Positions 31,789 through 60,464 are shown, numbered from the stretch's first letter. The stretch is DNA of 64,000 bases from Myoxocephalus aenaeus (GCA_038501785.1 JBAMJR010000180.1:4353501-4417500), one strand, 5' to 3'. Program-made: numbers and translations. Notes: generated by a model not told the origin, from the letters alone.

Positions 31789-34700
31789 ATATCCATATCC
31801 CTTTTTCCATCTTCTTCTATCCTCCAATAACTCATCACGTACTCCAGTAGTTTTGATGGTAAAGTTGTATCGACTACTGTGAAGGTGGAAGGTCTGAACA
31901 TCACTGAACTCACACTATCATCGCTGAAGTTGTGGATTCTCTGCTCTTGTGTCTGGTTTCATTGGGGCTAACAAGGCTGTGTTTACTGCATGGAGGAAGT
32001 ATTCAATCTATTACGTTATATATAAGGTTTTTTAGTATTAGTTTACATCAAGACCACATTGAAAGTCGACAACAAACATTATAAACTGTAAAAGAAATTA
32101 AATTAAATCCCATTCTAAATCAACATTTGTACTAAACTCTTATTGGGTTACTAGGAAGGCCTCTATAAAGTGCCATGGACCCCGGGGCCTTCTGCCATTT
32201 GTACTCTTTTGCTGGCTGGTGGCAGAACATCTGCCTCGCAGTGCGCCATTTTTGGGCAGTACAGTATGTCCAATAAGCTTGTTCTTTACTAATCTAGGGC
32301 ATTTCTCGCATATAGAAAAAAATCCACACGCTATACAGTTGGAGCGCATTACATACTCAATTTTACTTCATAGTATGGATAATATGTTAGCATGCACACT
32401 ACCTTATATTGTCAATCACATCTGATCGAAGCACCTACACCATCCTGATGAAGCAGATTATAGTTTTGGAGTATTATACGCATTACATAAAAAAAAAAAA
32501 ATGCTTCTTTTATCCTGAATTGTTCATTATTTTGTCATGAATATTTATGGTTATAGAGCTGTTGAGTTGAAACAAAGTTGTTGTGGCTTTAACAATGAAG
32601 CCATTGTTTTCCTCATGTCATGAGTTCAATTATTTATTTATTTAGTCTTTTAGTGCTGCTCCGCGTTGGAAGAGACATGAACCCCTACACACACAAACAC
32701 AAACACACTGTCTGCACACCCACGTCACTCGGCCGCCACACTGTGAAGTCACCTGGTGCAGCATTCAGGTCACGCAACATGTGTGAGGTCCTTTGCCATC
32801 TCCAGTGACACACAAAAACAAATAAAATACTGGGTCACGTGTCGTAGAGGAACAGTACACACTGCCGCCTCCAGACATCCAGCCCTCGAGGACAAGCAGA
32901 CAGATGTACCAACAGACTGACAGACAGAGCGGTGCCAGGATTCAGAACTCCGTCGTCTTTTTGCACAACAGAAGGAGGACAGGACCTGCTAGTCCACAAA
33001 CGGAGCGTCCATGTGTAGAGCGGGGATAACCGCCTTGTGTGGCTTAGCGGTACAAACAAAAAACCTAGAGATCCGCACATGGGGCCAGAACAAAACAGTG
33101 CACACAAATCATACGCAGCGTGATTTGTATTCCGTACTGCATCTGTAGGTAATTCAGAAAGGGTTTGGAAATCAGCGGCCGCTCTGTTCTCTGACCTCCA
33201 ACAGCTATTCACATGTGTCTGTGTCGCAGGCCTCATCAGATGCATTGTTCCATAATGGATGGTATTTGTTTCTTAAATAAAAAAAATCTTAGGAAGACTA
33301 TAACCACGGCTCTACCTTTTTAAGTTGTGGCTCAATTTGCACTCTAAACAGGTTCTGTTCACTGTTTTCCCAATAGCATTTATTCAGAGAAATACAAACA
33401 AAACCACCATAAAACCCGTTAAACCCAAATGTACATATCAGAAGCGCATTGCAGTCAGTTCACAGCAAAAAAAAAGAAAAATACTGAGCTAACATAAATT
33501 GCTCCTTTGGGTGCCTGTGAGGAAACAATGATGCCATGTTAGCCTTTAAATCAGCTGAGTTGGCTGACCTTTTGAGGCTGTGCAACAGATACTTAGCATA
33601 AAGTGTTGCGAATTAGACTTTTTCTTCTTTTTTTTTTTCTCTGTTTTATTTTTTTCAGCCTGTTGCCATTTTTCATAGTCGTCATTGTCACGGAATAAAA
33701 CTGTGCATTACATGCTGTGTTGTTGTTTTTTTACAGCCCAAAGGCCCTCCCTGTATGGAGGAATGGATCTAAATCATATTTAATGTCACACCAGAGTCAG
33801 GAAAAGGGGGTTTAAGAAGGAAAAAGCAGAACTAGCATAACTCACAGGAGAAAAGCAGCTTATCTTTTTTTACTCCCTCACTCTTCTCATGTCCTACTCA
33901 TTCTCCCGGTTCCCATGGTAGTGTTGTGTTTTCATGAGCACCTGACTCACGGCAGCTCTCTGGGCTGTGGGGGAGTTATCAGTGAGCCAAGCCAGATGCC
34001 CTCTCTCTAGGTAGCTGGCTGCTTTCAGTACTGTACCTCTTCTGCCTCTTCCCACACAAACTGTCCGCTGGGCTCCTTACACAGACACATCATAGAGCCA
34101 CATTGTGTGTCTTAATTATACTTTTTTTAACAATGATTTAAAAAAAGGAGGCCTTGGGTATCTTCACTACCTGCTATCATCACATCAATGACTAAAGTCA
34201 TAAAGCCGACACCAGCAATGGCTCTCTGGCTTTTTTTTTGTGTGGCTTGTTGTACCTTAAATAAGGTGCACCAGCTACTGATCCCCTTTGTGCACTTTTA
34301 TTGCATTTTTCATCCTGCTATAAAATGAAATGGAAACGTGTATTAGACCTACGACTGCAGAGTACGCAACATCCTCGTGCGATTTATCAGAGGATCATGA
34401 CTTCTAAGGAGAAAACAACTGCTGTAAAGTAAGACGCTGCACTGCCGGCTGAGTGCACTGTGCAGAGAGCAGATGGAGTAATGAGATACACTGTAATAAC
34501 AATCACACTCAGAGCTTCTGCCTGCACGAGACTGCTCTTACACAGTGGCACGGCAATCATCACGAGCCATGTATTTCTCTAAGAGATCACTGCTTTCTAA
34601 AATTACAACCGATGCATTTAGGGTCGTATAGTGTGAGAGGTCTGCCTGGAAGTTCAAAGCACTGCATTTCAAATGAAATTGTTTAGTGCGGCCACGGGTT

Positions 34701-35290
34701 CATTTGGTCATGTTAACATGCATGAGTGGGCTCGTGGGGCTCAGTTGGTACGCCACAGTGTGATCAGCGCAGGTCAGGAGAGTAATTCACAGAGGAGCTA
34801 CACCTCGGCTAAAAATATGTTGCCTTCACTCCCTGTACAGCAGGACTCTTTGGTTAGCGGTACTGTACTTCCTCGTGTAGCTCGCTGAATCTAACCGTGT
34901 GGGGGTTCAATGTGCTTACAGTACAGTACATTCTCCTGAAAAGTCTGACCTGATTTTCAGTTGTCACATAAACAAACCCGCAGATTCACAAAAATCCCGT
35001 TCAATGATGTAACTCCCTGTTGTGTAAAGGAAGTGAACACAGCACATCGAGTGGGACGTGGGTTCTGTCTTCAACACACTTCCCCAATGGCCGGTTACAA
35101 ATTTGGAAAAGAAAGTACAAGGGGTGTTCTAACTCACACATATTGTCTCCTAAATACTCTCCCCCAATGATTCGCCGACTAAAAATGTGCAGCTTCGCCC
35201 ACTCCACACGCAGCGTGGTCGATGCTTTGTCCATTTATACAGTTCTACCTCTAGGACGTGTCGGGATCCTTTTCAGGGTTGAGGGTTAAA
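31789..35290. other. Intergenic, no gene seen
   Basis: A mix of AT-rich and unique-looking DNA. The longest open frame (136 codons, - strand, 32835-33245) has no recognisable domain and no convincing splice context. Poly-T and poly-A runs occur near 32489, 33627 and 34220. Confidence 0.45.
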
Positions 35291-35513
35291 TTGAAAATGG
35301 ACCTGTACTTGTATAGCGCTCTTCTAGTCTTCCGACCACTCAAAGCGCTTTAACACTACATGAAATCATTCACCCATTCACACCAATTCATACACTGATG
35401 GGAGGAGCCACCTGCCCAGCGTCATGGACTACCGGAGCTGGGGATCTAACCGCCGATCCTCTGATTGAAGGACGACCCTGCTCTGGTTACACTATTAGCC
35501 ACAGTCGCCCCTT
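35291..35513 (-). mobile_element. tRNA-headed SINE
   Basis: On the - strand the head reads GGGGCGACTGTGGCTAATAG, with a box B-like GGTTAGATCCC (35451-35441). A body then leads to TATACAAGTACAGGTCC, the usual 3' region of a widespread teleost SINE. Box A is degenerate. No clear target duplication was found. Confidence 0.65.
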
Positions 35514-35585
35514 TAGTCAGTCAGGATCAGTGTAGCGTCCAAACACTGTACCCATAAAGAGGGCTTAGCCTGTGGGAGTTAGAAC

Positions 35586-35847
35586 GAAGGTCACAGTATT
35601 GTAACCCTAGTTCTATAAGTACAGGTGGAGCCTTCTGCAAAGATGGCCGCTTGCTGAAGAAGATGCAAGCCAGCTTAGTGTGCTGCCTGCGGGTCATATC
35701 CAAGTAGACACGTCCAGATTGGCCAGCTATACGCTTGTGCAAATTTTCCGTTAGCAAATGCATGCTAGTGATTAGAGGAGAGTATTACAGACTGAGCCCA
35801 GAAGAGGCCTCTACTTATATAACTAGGGTTATAATACCGTAACCTTC
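35586..35847. mobile_element. Inverted-repeat MITE-like element
   Basis: The ends form imperfect inverted repeats of about 42 bp: GAAGGTCACAGTATTGTAAC at the left against GAAGGTTACGGTATTATAAC read inward from the right. Both continue into CCCTAGTT. The 262-bp element has no coding capacity. A target duplication is not obvious. Confidence 0.7.
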
Positions 35848-36897
35848 ATTTTAGGCGTTTGTACATCTGAGTAGAAATATGTGAAGCTTGTGTTCTTTTT
35901 TCAACACGAGGAGGGGGTGAAAAAGGATGCTTTTACAATGAGACAATACCCCCTCCACACATAATGGATAGATCTAAGAACTGAAACGATGAGCTTTAAA
36001 CGGGCTGAAAGCGGTGTTTTGTTCGCCAGACTGGCTTTCAGTGGCAAGAAAAATCAATTAGCACCCAACATTGACAATTCTAGAGAACTGCATACGAGGG
36101 TAGGTGTATGATTGTGGTCGCAAACAGGAGCGCTCGCCGTATCAGCAATATGCAGGCAAAACACACAGATTTAGTCCAGACAGAACACAGCTGAGCTAAT
36201 GTACATGAGAAGAACGAGTATTCTGCAGTAAAGCCCCCTCTTCATCGCAATGAGCTCTGCGAGTAGCAGACACCGAGACAGTTCATCCGTCTTTCATCGT
36301 TCTTGCAGTCTGACCTTGAAGAGAAGGTATACATCACTATTAAAAGAGATGACACTGCATTCAGGTGAGCATCACGTTTTACCTTGGTGGGAGAAACACA
36401 TTCACACCAGAACATCAGGAATGTGGTACGATAAGTAAGCTCTTACTATAATTATTGTTATTACTAATAGTAGTAGTAGTAGTAGTAGTAGGAGAAGTAA
36501 GAGTAGTTATAAAGCATTTCCTGGATATCCCTATGATTGAAAGCACAAGAATGTCAACTGCTGATGCTGTTCTGCCATGAGTGAGCCTAGTTTATAAATG
36601 CCAAGGGCACAACTCCATTCATGTCAACGCTAATAGAAGGCCGTGCGCACAGAGGGTGGAAGCCATCATTAACATCTGTCGCTAGCGGCAACTGTATGTT
36701 AGTAATTCTCAATTGTAAGCATTGTGCAATGTTCTGGTCTTCCAGATGTTCATAGTGCACAAGCGTTCCCTCACATGTGCGAGTGCTAGCGTTGCTGTTA
36801 CCATTACACCAGGCACTTTAAGATGTGCTGCTGCATGACTGCACCATGTGCAGTGCAGTACTTCCCTACTGTAAGATGTGAAGGCAATAGAGGCTCT

Positions 36898-36911
36898 CTG
36901 CCATCTAGTGG
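36898..36911 (-). promoter_or_regulatory. CTCF-like core motif
   Basis: The - strand reads CCACTAGATGGCAG, matching every position of the vertebrate CTCF core consensus CCASYAGRKGGCRS, with CCA before it and AGAG after it. It lies between kcnj5 and st3gal4, about 1 kb past the st3gal4 stop. Function is inferred from the motif only. Confidence 0.5.
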
Positions 36912-37002
36912 TGGGCAGTGATATTACAATGAATGTTAGAACAGCAGCTCAATGCAGGTTCACAATGGTAAATTAATGTATGTGTAGTGATTTCCATAAA
37001 GT

Positions 37003-37004
<2 letters not shown>

Positions 37005-37068
<64 letters not shown>
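37005..37068. repeat. (GT)n microsatellite
   Basis: Thirty-two uninterrupted GT dinucleotides downstream of st3gal4. Confidence 0.95.
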
Positions 37069-37069
<1 letters not shown>

Positions 37070-37930
37070 TGTTCAATAATCCATGTGAACATAAATTAAT
37101 TGATAAAAAAAACTACATCAAATGAGAATCAAATGCCATTCATTTCGATTTCCTTTTAATTAAAAATGTATTTCATTCTGTACATTAAAAAATATCCAGT
37201 GGTACCATTTACTGGTATTGTTTCTGAAAAAGAAAGAAAATTATAACAATGATAAAGATTAAATAAATTAAAATTCCAAAACAACTGTCACACAAATGGG
37301 CAAAATACAAGTCGTATTTCCAGTCCAAGAAATTAAAAATCTAATCCTGTGCAAATTAGGTTTGTGATCAATTAATTTTCTTTTCATTGACAGTGAAGTT
37401 CACCTAAAAAAAAAAACTTAGATTCTAACACACCCCTTTACCGTAAAACAGATTCTGACTTGATAACAAATTAATCTCAAACCAGGTTGAGTGAGAAATA
37501 ATCAATTTTGATTAATTTTACAGCTCAATGATATGCATGAATTAAAAAACAACATCAAAGCATTGAATTATCAAAAAACTCTGGCCTAATCTGACGTGAC
37601 TTTACTGATCACAAACGAGACAACTCTCACATGAATATTGTCCTGCAAACTCACTTTGAAAGTTGTGATTCAAAACCCATACAAATTAGAAAAGTTTAAA
37701 CGCTATGCAAAATGCCGAGCCAGGTTACCAAAGGTTATTAACAAATTGAAGGAAAGCAGTTTAAAAAGCAGTGAAATCATCTTATCATATCTTTCAGTTT
37801 GACAGAATGGAAGGCGCCAGGGAGATAAGCCTGTGACTCTCACGTCACCGCACGGTGTCTTAATGCACCACTCTCGTATCCCACTGCAGAAGGCACATTA
37901 AACCAAATTCAAATTTCATGATTTGGTGTA

Positions 37931-52704
<14,774 letters not shown>

Positions 52705-52726
<22 letters not shown>

Positions 52727-52776
52727 CTTCACGTGCTCCTTGGTCCTCTCATGTCTACACGGTGCATGTTGTTATC
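52705..52776 (-). CDS. st3gal4: st3gal4 coding exon 1 (start codon)
   Basis: The exon begins after CACCCAG (52778-52777). It has about 50 bases of 5' UTR, then ATG at 52726 and MSQKTAK before GTAAGC. The split codon gives Thr with exon 2, so the anchor follows as MSQKTAKTWCLRLL. A short basic cytosolic tail before the anchor fits the family. The upstream boundary is predicted from the acceptor only. Confidence 0.82.
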
Positions 52777-54510
52777 CTGGGTGATAGGTACAGACAGGGA
52801 GAAGAATGTTTTATAATACTTCCTGTCAAACATCATATGAATAGATCCTCTCTTTCATTTGAATATGAGACTGCCGTCAAATGAAATGCACAGCTGTTAA
52901 GAGTCATTTGTAATCATCTCACACCCACACCCACATACAAAGTAGATGCCTTGACAAGGCTCAGATGAGGATGGAGTAAACGGAGGTGCCACAGAGAAGC
53001 GAGGGAGAGAAAAGGACAGAGAGCGAGAGAGAGGGAAGGGCAGCAGATGAAGGCTGATCAGTTTAAGAGGATCATGCTTGCCTGATGTGAAATCCCACAG
53101 CAGCACCGTGTGCTCGGTTGCTTTGGAGAGTTAAAGCCAGATTAAAAGGCATGTAACGTTACAAATATCTGACTACTTAATGCACAATGCACATCTTAAC
53201 CCCAGTCTTCCTGATTCATGATATTCAGAGGGAGACCAGAGGCATCCCCACACACAAATAGTTGTACAGAAGTTATGCCGGACACGGTTTCGGGGCCGGC
53301 CCATCACTGAAAATCAATAGTGAACTGAAGGAGTGCACAGCTGAATATCTATTTTGAGATGTGTATGTGCGTGCATCAGCACTTGCTACATTGCAACATA
53401 GTAACGTAATACCGCTGTAAATCTACCAAACATCCACGCCCAACTTGTCTCCAACTTGGAGACAGCCAAAGAGCGGAAATCACATGATTGATTAACACCA
53501 CCGCGGGGATGCTCTGCAGATTTTAATCCCCAATATGCAACCACTCAAGCCCCGCCCTGAAAAACCCCATATTTCACAACGTACGAAACTGCTGCCTCCT
53601 GAATGAGTGTGTAGATGATTCAGAGTTACAATGGGAGTGGTTGTGTGTCCAATATGTGACTGGCCTGTGTTTGTATCCTAAATTATTGTTTAGGGACTGA
53701 CTAAAACACTTAAGAATGTGAAGAGGAGCTAACTTCAAACAAGCAAGATGGGTTTTTGTTTTTTCCCTTCTTCTCTGTTGTCTTTGATGAAGTAGCTCAG
53801 GATCCAACTGTTGTGTGCCTGCATGCTCATTAGTTGATTAACCATAAGTCAATGTATGTCAATCTAATCAACAATAATTGAATAATTGATTAATTGTTTA
53901 GGTCATTTATTGAGCTAATATTCTTTTTTTTTTCATTCTTTTTGTATTGGTAGTAGGCATAAAGTAGACATTTACAGATGTGTGTCAGACAATTGACATT
54001 GCATGTGCACATTTTTAGATGATGCTCATTTTAGTTATACACATATAGAACAAGGGGTGAAAAACAGAAGAAACAACAAAAAAGAAACAGAATGAAACAG
54101 AGAACAAAAAGAAAAACAATGTATAACTAGGGAGTGATCTATTCTCTATTGTACATTCATTGATTTATGAAAATAAAATCAGGTCTATTGAGCTAATATT
54201 CTAAGAAGAAATGGCTGACCTAGGCTTCTCGGATGTGAGGATATGGGGGTTGTCTAATTCCAAATTGGCATATTTTAAAGTTGTTTTTTTTACAGACTAA
54301 AAGACAGATTATACAACTGATGTGAATGCAGCTGATGCAGTTAAACAGTTGTAGAAATGAGTAGTTCCAATTAGTACAGATTCTCCGAACACACTTCATG
54401 ATCATCGAGTGCCTAAATATTGCAACATGACGCCTTCTCAGGGAGCTGTGTGTGTATCCACCAATTACATATCAACAAAAACAACACAATATTAAAACAG
54501 AACATCTTAC

Positions 54511-54566
54511 CTTTTCCCTCTTTCATTTCCAATTAGTGTATCCTCAGTGGTGCAGATATGATGACC
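54511..54566 (-). other. Possible st3gal4 5' UTR exon
   Basis: A 56-base segment between TTTTACTACACAG and GAAAAG|GTAAGA looks like a small non-coding exon between the CpG first exon and the ATG exon. It has good splice signals and no need for a frame. Evidence is from signals only. Confidence 0.45.
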
Positions 54567-55226
54567 CTGTGTAGTAAAAGCATAAAATCATCAATCTGAC
54601 AAACATAACAACACGAGAATATCTGCACAACCCACTTGTTATTCTTTGTTTTCAACTTGTCTACTTGATTGCACCGGTGACCTTAAAATAACTCAGAAAC
54701 AGGAAACTTCATGTTGGCTTCATGTCTGTTTTTGCACGGCAGAGAAGTCGTTTGTAATCAAAGTTCTGGGACTGACTACACACGCAATGCTGAATAATAT
54801 ACGCTGAAACACACAAATGTCTTCTTCTTGTCTGTATTTTACAGCATACAGCTCATTTTGACATTATTATTATTATTAAATAAAAGAGATTGCGTATAGA
54901 ATGTGTGGATTCGCTGGGATTTGGACAGTTAGCCGGACAAAAGAAGTCATATCAAGATGGCAGTTTGAGCATTTTATTGTGATTTTTCTCACATTTTAGA
55001 GACAAATGGCAAAATTAACTGACACATGAATCACTACGGTAAAATAATTTGTGTGACATCAGGTATAAAATACTACCCATCACCTCTGATTGTCATCATT
55101 GACAAGGAGGGAGCTACAACAACCGGACACACTGTAGCTCACAGGATTGTTAAGCACGGGAGGCGCAGGACCTCCTCACAGACTCCACAGGCAACGCAAC
55201 AGCAGCATAATACCTGAGTGTTTGTG

Positions 55227-55228
<2 letters not shown>

Positions 55229-55291
<63 letters not shown>
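55229..55291. repeat. (GT)n microsatellite
   Basis: About 31 GT dinucleotides in the 5' intron of st3gal4. Confidence 0.95.
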
Positions 55292-55294
<3 letters not shown>

Positions 55295-56443
55295 GGGGTC
55301 GAGCTCTGTGCCGTGCGATGCCTCGTGGCACGCAGAGCGTCTGACTGACGCTGGCAAATGCCCTGAAGATGTAAAGGGACCAACAGAGCGAGATTCAGAC
55401 CCGTCAGAAAGGCCCTCCACCACAGAGCGATGCAGGCGGAGCACTTAAAGAGTTTAGTCACACACTGTAGTGATTAAAGATGAGTCAGGAAGCACTGAGG
55501 AAGCTATTCCGGCGAAGGCACTGCATGGGAAAATGTTGTCAGGGGTTTATTGGTTCCTTCCTCCCAAACTCTTAAGGAAGGTGAGGGCTGACGAGACTAA
55601 AACTACGTGTACTTATCAAACACGTGCATTAACCGAGATAATTATTACAGATTAACGTATTAATTAACATTCATGAGCTCTGTATTTCTGTGTTTTGCAA
55701 GCTGTTAATCATTACTACATTCAAATGTAAAAATAAATAAAAAACAGCTGATCCACTGAACGCGCAAGTACAAAACCCACGGCCTGCCACTGTTCAAATG
55801 TATCATTATCACCAATTTAAATTAATTGGTAATCTATGCTTCCCATACAGCAAAGAATACATACAAGTTACATACAAAGCCCTTTCATACTTTATGGACC
55901 TCCTTTATGCTCCTTTAGGCTCCCACCCACAACCTCAGATCAGATCCACCAGAGCCAAAACCAGAACAGATTTACAGTGAGATTAAATGGCTCGATTCTA
56001 AATGGATAAAGTCTGTGATGCGGATAAATGATGACACTCTCCAGAGAAAAGCACATGTGTGTTCTGCTCACAATAGAAAATCACCTCTAAAACACATAAT
56101 CCTGGAATTTAATCCAGTCGGAAAAGAGCTAAATCTGGGGCCCATTTGTCACACTTTTTTGAAGAAAAGCTTTTAAAAAATTGCAGGTTATAATAAATCC
56201 TTTTTTTTTTTTGCCTAAAAGGGCATCCTCGGGGAGCCATATAATGTACAGCCAGAGGCATCTGCAACCCCAGGTACAGGAGCAGGTACCACAGGGAACA
56301 TGGACAAATGTATATGTATAATATAATATTTAGCTATGATTGAAATAGTTAGCCAAAAGTAAAACGCAGACTTGACCGAACCAACCTTTATAAAAATCAA
56401 TAGCATCCAGTTTGAAATAAGATCTGATGAACACAATTGTAAC

Positions 56444-56653
56444 ATTACATTTAGCTGACGCTTTTATCCAAAGCGACTTACATTTTTGCTCTATACACCG
56501 TAGACACAGCAACGGGGAACAATTAGGGGTTAAGTGTCTTGCTCAGGGACACTTGCTATGTCGTAACGTGTGAGCTATGGGGGGACTGGGGATCGAACCG
56601 GCTACCTTGTGGTTGCGGGATGACCACTCATCCCCCTGAGCTACAGCTGCCCC
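56444..56653 (-). mobile_element. tRNA-headed SINE with intact A and B boxes
   Basis: On the - strand the 210-bp element starts GGGGCAGCTGTAGCTCAGGG. Box A is TAGCTCAGGGG (56643-56633) and box B is GGTTCGATCCC (56599-56589). It ends AAGCGTCAGCTAAATGTAAT. A 5-bp duplication GTAAC flanks it (56439-56443 and 56654-56658). It shares its head with the SINE at 39220 but has a different tail. Confidence 0.85.
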
Positions 56654-59600
56654 GTAACAGGATGAGTGGATGAAATTGTGCTCATCTGGCAGGACAGATA
56701 AAAAACTAATTTTCATCATCATGCTGAGTTTGTGGTTTTATTGCATCACATGTGATGCAGCCTCCTGTTGCTCAACCAGTCAATTAGATTAGTTGTATTA
56801 TCATATCTTTGGAAATCAATACAGTCTTTCATGAGTTCAATGGAAGAGCAGCTTTGCTCTGTTGTATTTTGGCAGCAGCTGATGGTTTACAGTCAGGTCG
56901 CCATTGACTGTTCCCATCTCTGACATATTGAACCAAGGTCACATGTCCATGAGCTGAAGGACGACGGCATCGCATCTGTGAAAAAACTGACGTCTATGTG
57001 CTGCGATAAGACACAATGTAACTTTCTCTGCATGGAAGCCAGAGACTAAACAGACTGAAGAGGCTGTTTGATGCAGTGGGAGCTCTGATGACCAGCATGT
57101 GTGTATTTAGTGTCGACCTTGGGATGGAGTGCAGTGTTTGAGGTCTAATCTGGACGCAGAGTCCAAAACATGAGAAGTGAAAGTGAACAAACTGATACTA
57201 AAATCAATGACCTTGTACACTTTACATGTCATTTATCCTGCTGATTCTATTTGTTATTTCACACTGATTGACTAGTATGTCTTGTGTTGCTTTATGTACT
57301 GCATTTATTGTCATGTAGTTGTTTTGTTCTTAGTCTCTGCAAAAATAAAATAACAAAATAAAATGAATAAATCATACATTTTATAACCAAATGCCTCAAT
57401 TCCCTCATCATTGTCCTTTTCATTCAACTAATGCTTGTAAGCAGAGGTTACCAGTAGATGAGACTTAGAATAGCCATTCTTTGCCATATAGTTAAGGCCG
57501 GATTAACCCATTTGGGGGCCTGGAGGCAAAAGAAGAGCTGTTGGCGCTATGAACACCCCCCATCACCACCTCTTTACCCATTATGTATGTCTCCTGTGCT
57601 CTTCAAGTAAACAAATCAACAAATGCTTTTATCACATTACTTGTCTTAAGCAATAAAGGTTTTAAAACAGGATCCTCCAACAGGATTCAAGATTAAGTGG
57701 TAATGCAGGTTCGGGTTAAAGGCCCCTTGGTATTGTGTGTGTTTTCAAACATTTTAAATAATGCTGGTAATCCCACTTTACATTTATTCTCTTTAATCGG
57801 CTAAATCTGACTTAACTCAACTGACTAGAAAAGCATTCAGCGAGCGCAGACCTCGGGCCAAGGCTGCTTCCATAAGAGAAAAATAATGTGTGTATCCACT
57901 CCAGTGATTCGGATCCACTCCAAATTGTAATGAGTTCTTCCTTGGCCCATGCTACACCCTGCAAGTTTCATCAAAGTGGGCATCAAGGACTCATCAAGGA
58001 CTCATCACTGACGTGACCAGTGCACCAGAGTGTGATGAAGTTTGACTGAGATTCATGTTGTGAGGGCATATGTGTGTTCATCCAATATTCTAGAAGCTAG
58101 ATTGATTGATTCAAGCAGGAGTGAGTCATTACTGCAGAAGGGCATATCATGGTGTTTCAGCTGATTTGCAGCAAGCTGCCATGAACTACATATCTCAAAG
58201 CCACATTAAATGCAACATCTGTCCAAAAAAAAAAGATCTCTTATGCAGCCGCTGCAACAGGGACTAAATACAACAGCCTGAAAATAGAGCAACAGTCTAA
58301 TAGTCTACATTCTATCTATATATCAGTGATGAAAGACTGCATGTTAAGTAAGTTTGTACCACAATCAACTATGGGTAGTATAGATTTAACACCAGCGTTG
58401 AGCCCCATCAAGATAAGCTATATCAATCATTTCAAAATCGCCAAGTGGTCAAATAGAATTGCGGAGTTCCTTCCATGTCTGTTATCTAACATTTACATAT
58501 GCAGTACACTTTTGAGCCACATGAGGGAGACTGAATATTCTTATTTTTTATGATAACTGCCGACTTATAATCATCAATCCATTATGAAAAGCTAACATAC
58601 ATACTATGTTTGCTGTTAGTTGTTGTTTCTTTGACTCATGAGAAGAAGAACAAAGAGCCTGTTACCACTGCCTCAATGTATATTTAACTGATGGGAGGAC
58701 GTGAAACGAAGGAGATATCCTTTTAAACAAACGCATTTAAATAAAGTATTTAATGAAAAATGATGTGTTTTCAAAAACACATTATCAAACATGTGTGTTT
58801 TATCGATTCAAGATAATATTAGGCTGCTGCTGAAATGGACACACAAAAAACACACACTTGCAAATTCCGAATGTGTATAAAAGATTGTCTTATATGAATA
58901 GGACGGAAAAGTTTTCTTTTCCTTTTTTCTTGTCATCTTTTTGTCTTTTCTTTTTCACAGCACGAAAAGAGGCTGAGCAGATCAAAGAGGAGAGAAGGAA
59001 GCAGGGATCAACTTATTTATATTCTTATATTTACTTCATAGTATATGCTTTATGATGTTTTTGATTTGAATTATAATTGATCCTATAAATACTTTTTGAA
59101 AAAGGTTTTTTACAGTCACATTTCTGCACTCTCAGACCTGAAGCCTCCCATGAACAGGTCCAATCAAGATCCGCTTTCCTCTCTGCATTTCTGGCACATT
59201 GTGTGTCACAGTGTGCCGTGCATTGTCCTGATGCATGAAGATCAGTGGCCCAGAGCCAGACAGGAACAAGGATCTCATCAGATAAGAGGACTGAACTGGA
59301 AGGCTGAATTATAGGACTGTTCCAATCACTTTGTACTGTCTTTGTAATGCAGTTATTCTGTAGGCTAAAAGCTCATCAAGGAACTATTTTAATGTATCAG
59401 GTATCACCACATAAAGATGTTGTTGCATCACTTATCATATACAGTGAGGTTGAGAGACGTAACTGTCAAATGAAGAAACTCTTCATAATATCCAAGTTGT
59501 CATATATTGTTCTTGTTGCTGCGAAACTAAATTACGGTGGTTCTTTTTTTTTTTATTACTGCGGAAACTATGCAAGCGTTTAAATGCATTTTCCTCAAAT

Positions 59601-60337
59601 ACATGTTTAAAGGCAGACGGCCGCGACTGCGTGGACTCCTGGTTTTCCAGCAGAGTCACTGTTGCAGAAGACGTGGTCTTTCAGCCCACTTCCAAGTTAC
59701 CATGTGTACTAATAGTGGAAAGCGCCATGACATCCAACACCATAGTTACAGATAAAGGAAAATACAAGAAGAAAAAAAATGTAACTATTCAAGTAAAAGA
59801 TTGGAGACAAGATAAACATCTGTACTTCTCAGTCAGATTCAGTAGGCAGGTATAACAACACATGTGGCAACACACAGGACTGATGCATCAAAAACAATTA
59901 ATATATCTACAATGTCAATGCAGCTCCTCATATCTTCTGAACTGTCAGCATTGGGCAACACTATTTCAAATAGTGTCACAATAGTAGCCTGTAGCCTAAT
60001 TATTAGAAGGGGAGCATGGAAATGAAACCAGGAAGCTCTCGGTTTTAACTGTGACTTAAATTCAGAAAGTCAGAATGCAACATGATCACAGGGATCATGG
60101 GAACATGTGGTTGAATAAATGCAGGAACATATGCTAGCAGCATCCCTACAAAATATGATGCAGCCGAGTAATTTCCAAGTAATTTATCTCTCCATCCAAA
60201 TAAAAACAAATGTACAAATCAAAGCTCTTGATCTTGTGAGGCCAGTTACAGCAGATCAGTGGTGTTTCATGCCTCCAGCATGTACAAAAAAATGAAGAAA
60301 AAAAATGAAAAAATAAAGAAAGACCCCAGACACACAC

Positions 60338-60340
<3 letters not shown>

Positions 60341-60419
<79 letters not shown>
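60341..60419. repeat. (CA)n microsatellite
   Basis: About 39 CA dinucleotides, some 50 bases inside the intron beyond the predicted donor of the first st3gal4 exon. Confidence 0.95.
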
Positions 60420-60421
<2 letters not shown>

Positions 60422-60464
60422 ACAGGCTGCCCTGCGTTAGCTCGAACGGGTCTTACTTACTTAC

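Larger units (their letters stand above)
35848..37930. other. Region downstream of st3gal4, likely including its 3' UTR
   Basis: No separate gene is seen. The stretch holds an AGT microsatellite (36467-36491), a CTCF-like motif (36898-36911) and a GT array (37005-37068). The first plausible poly(A) signal for st3gal4 on the - strand is ATTAAA at 37160-37155, about 770 bases past the stop; this is tentative. Confidence 0.4.
54567..60464 (-). other. Probable first intron of st3gal4, with repeats
   Basis: This intron-like region holds a GT array (55229-55291), a SINE (56444-56653) and a CA array near its left splice donor (60341-60419). No coding exon was found on either strand. Confidence 0.5.

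Noticed and set aside
32835..33245. 136-codon - strand frame near 33 kb
   Set aside because: No family resemblance and no convincing splice borders; the composition is not gene-like.
56589..56643. tRNA gene
   Set aside because: A and B boxes are present, but the segment cannot complete a tRNA fold and is embedded in a SINE with a target duplication.
57860..58020. Possible repeat with CATCAAGGACT duplication
   Set aside because: Only a short internal repetition is visible; no termini or family could be supported.
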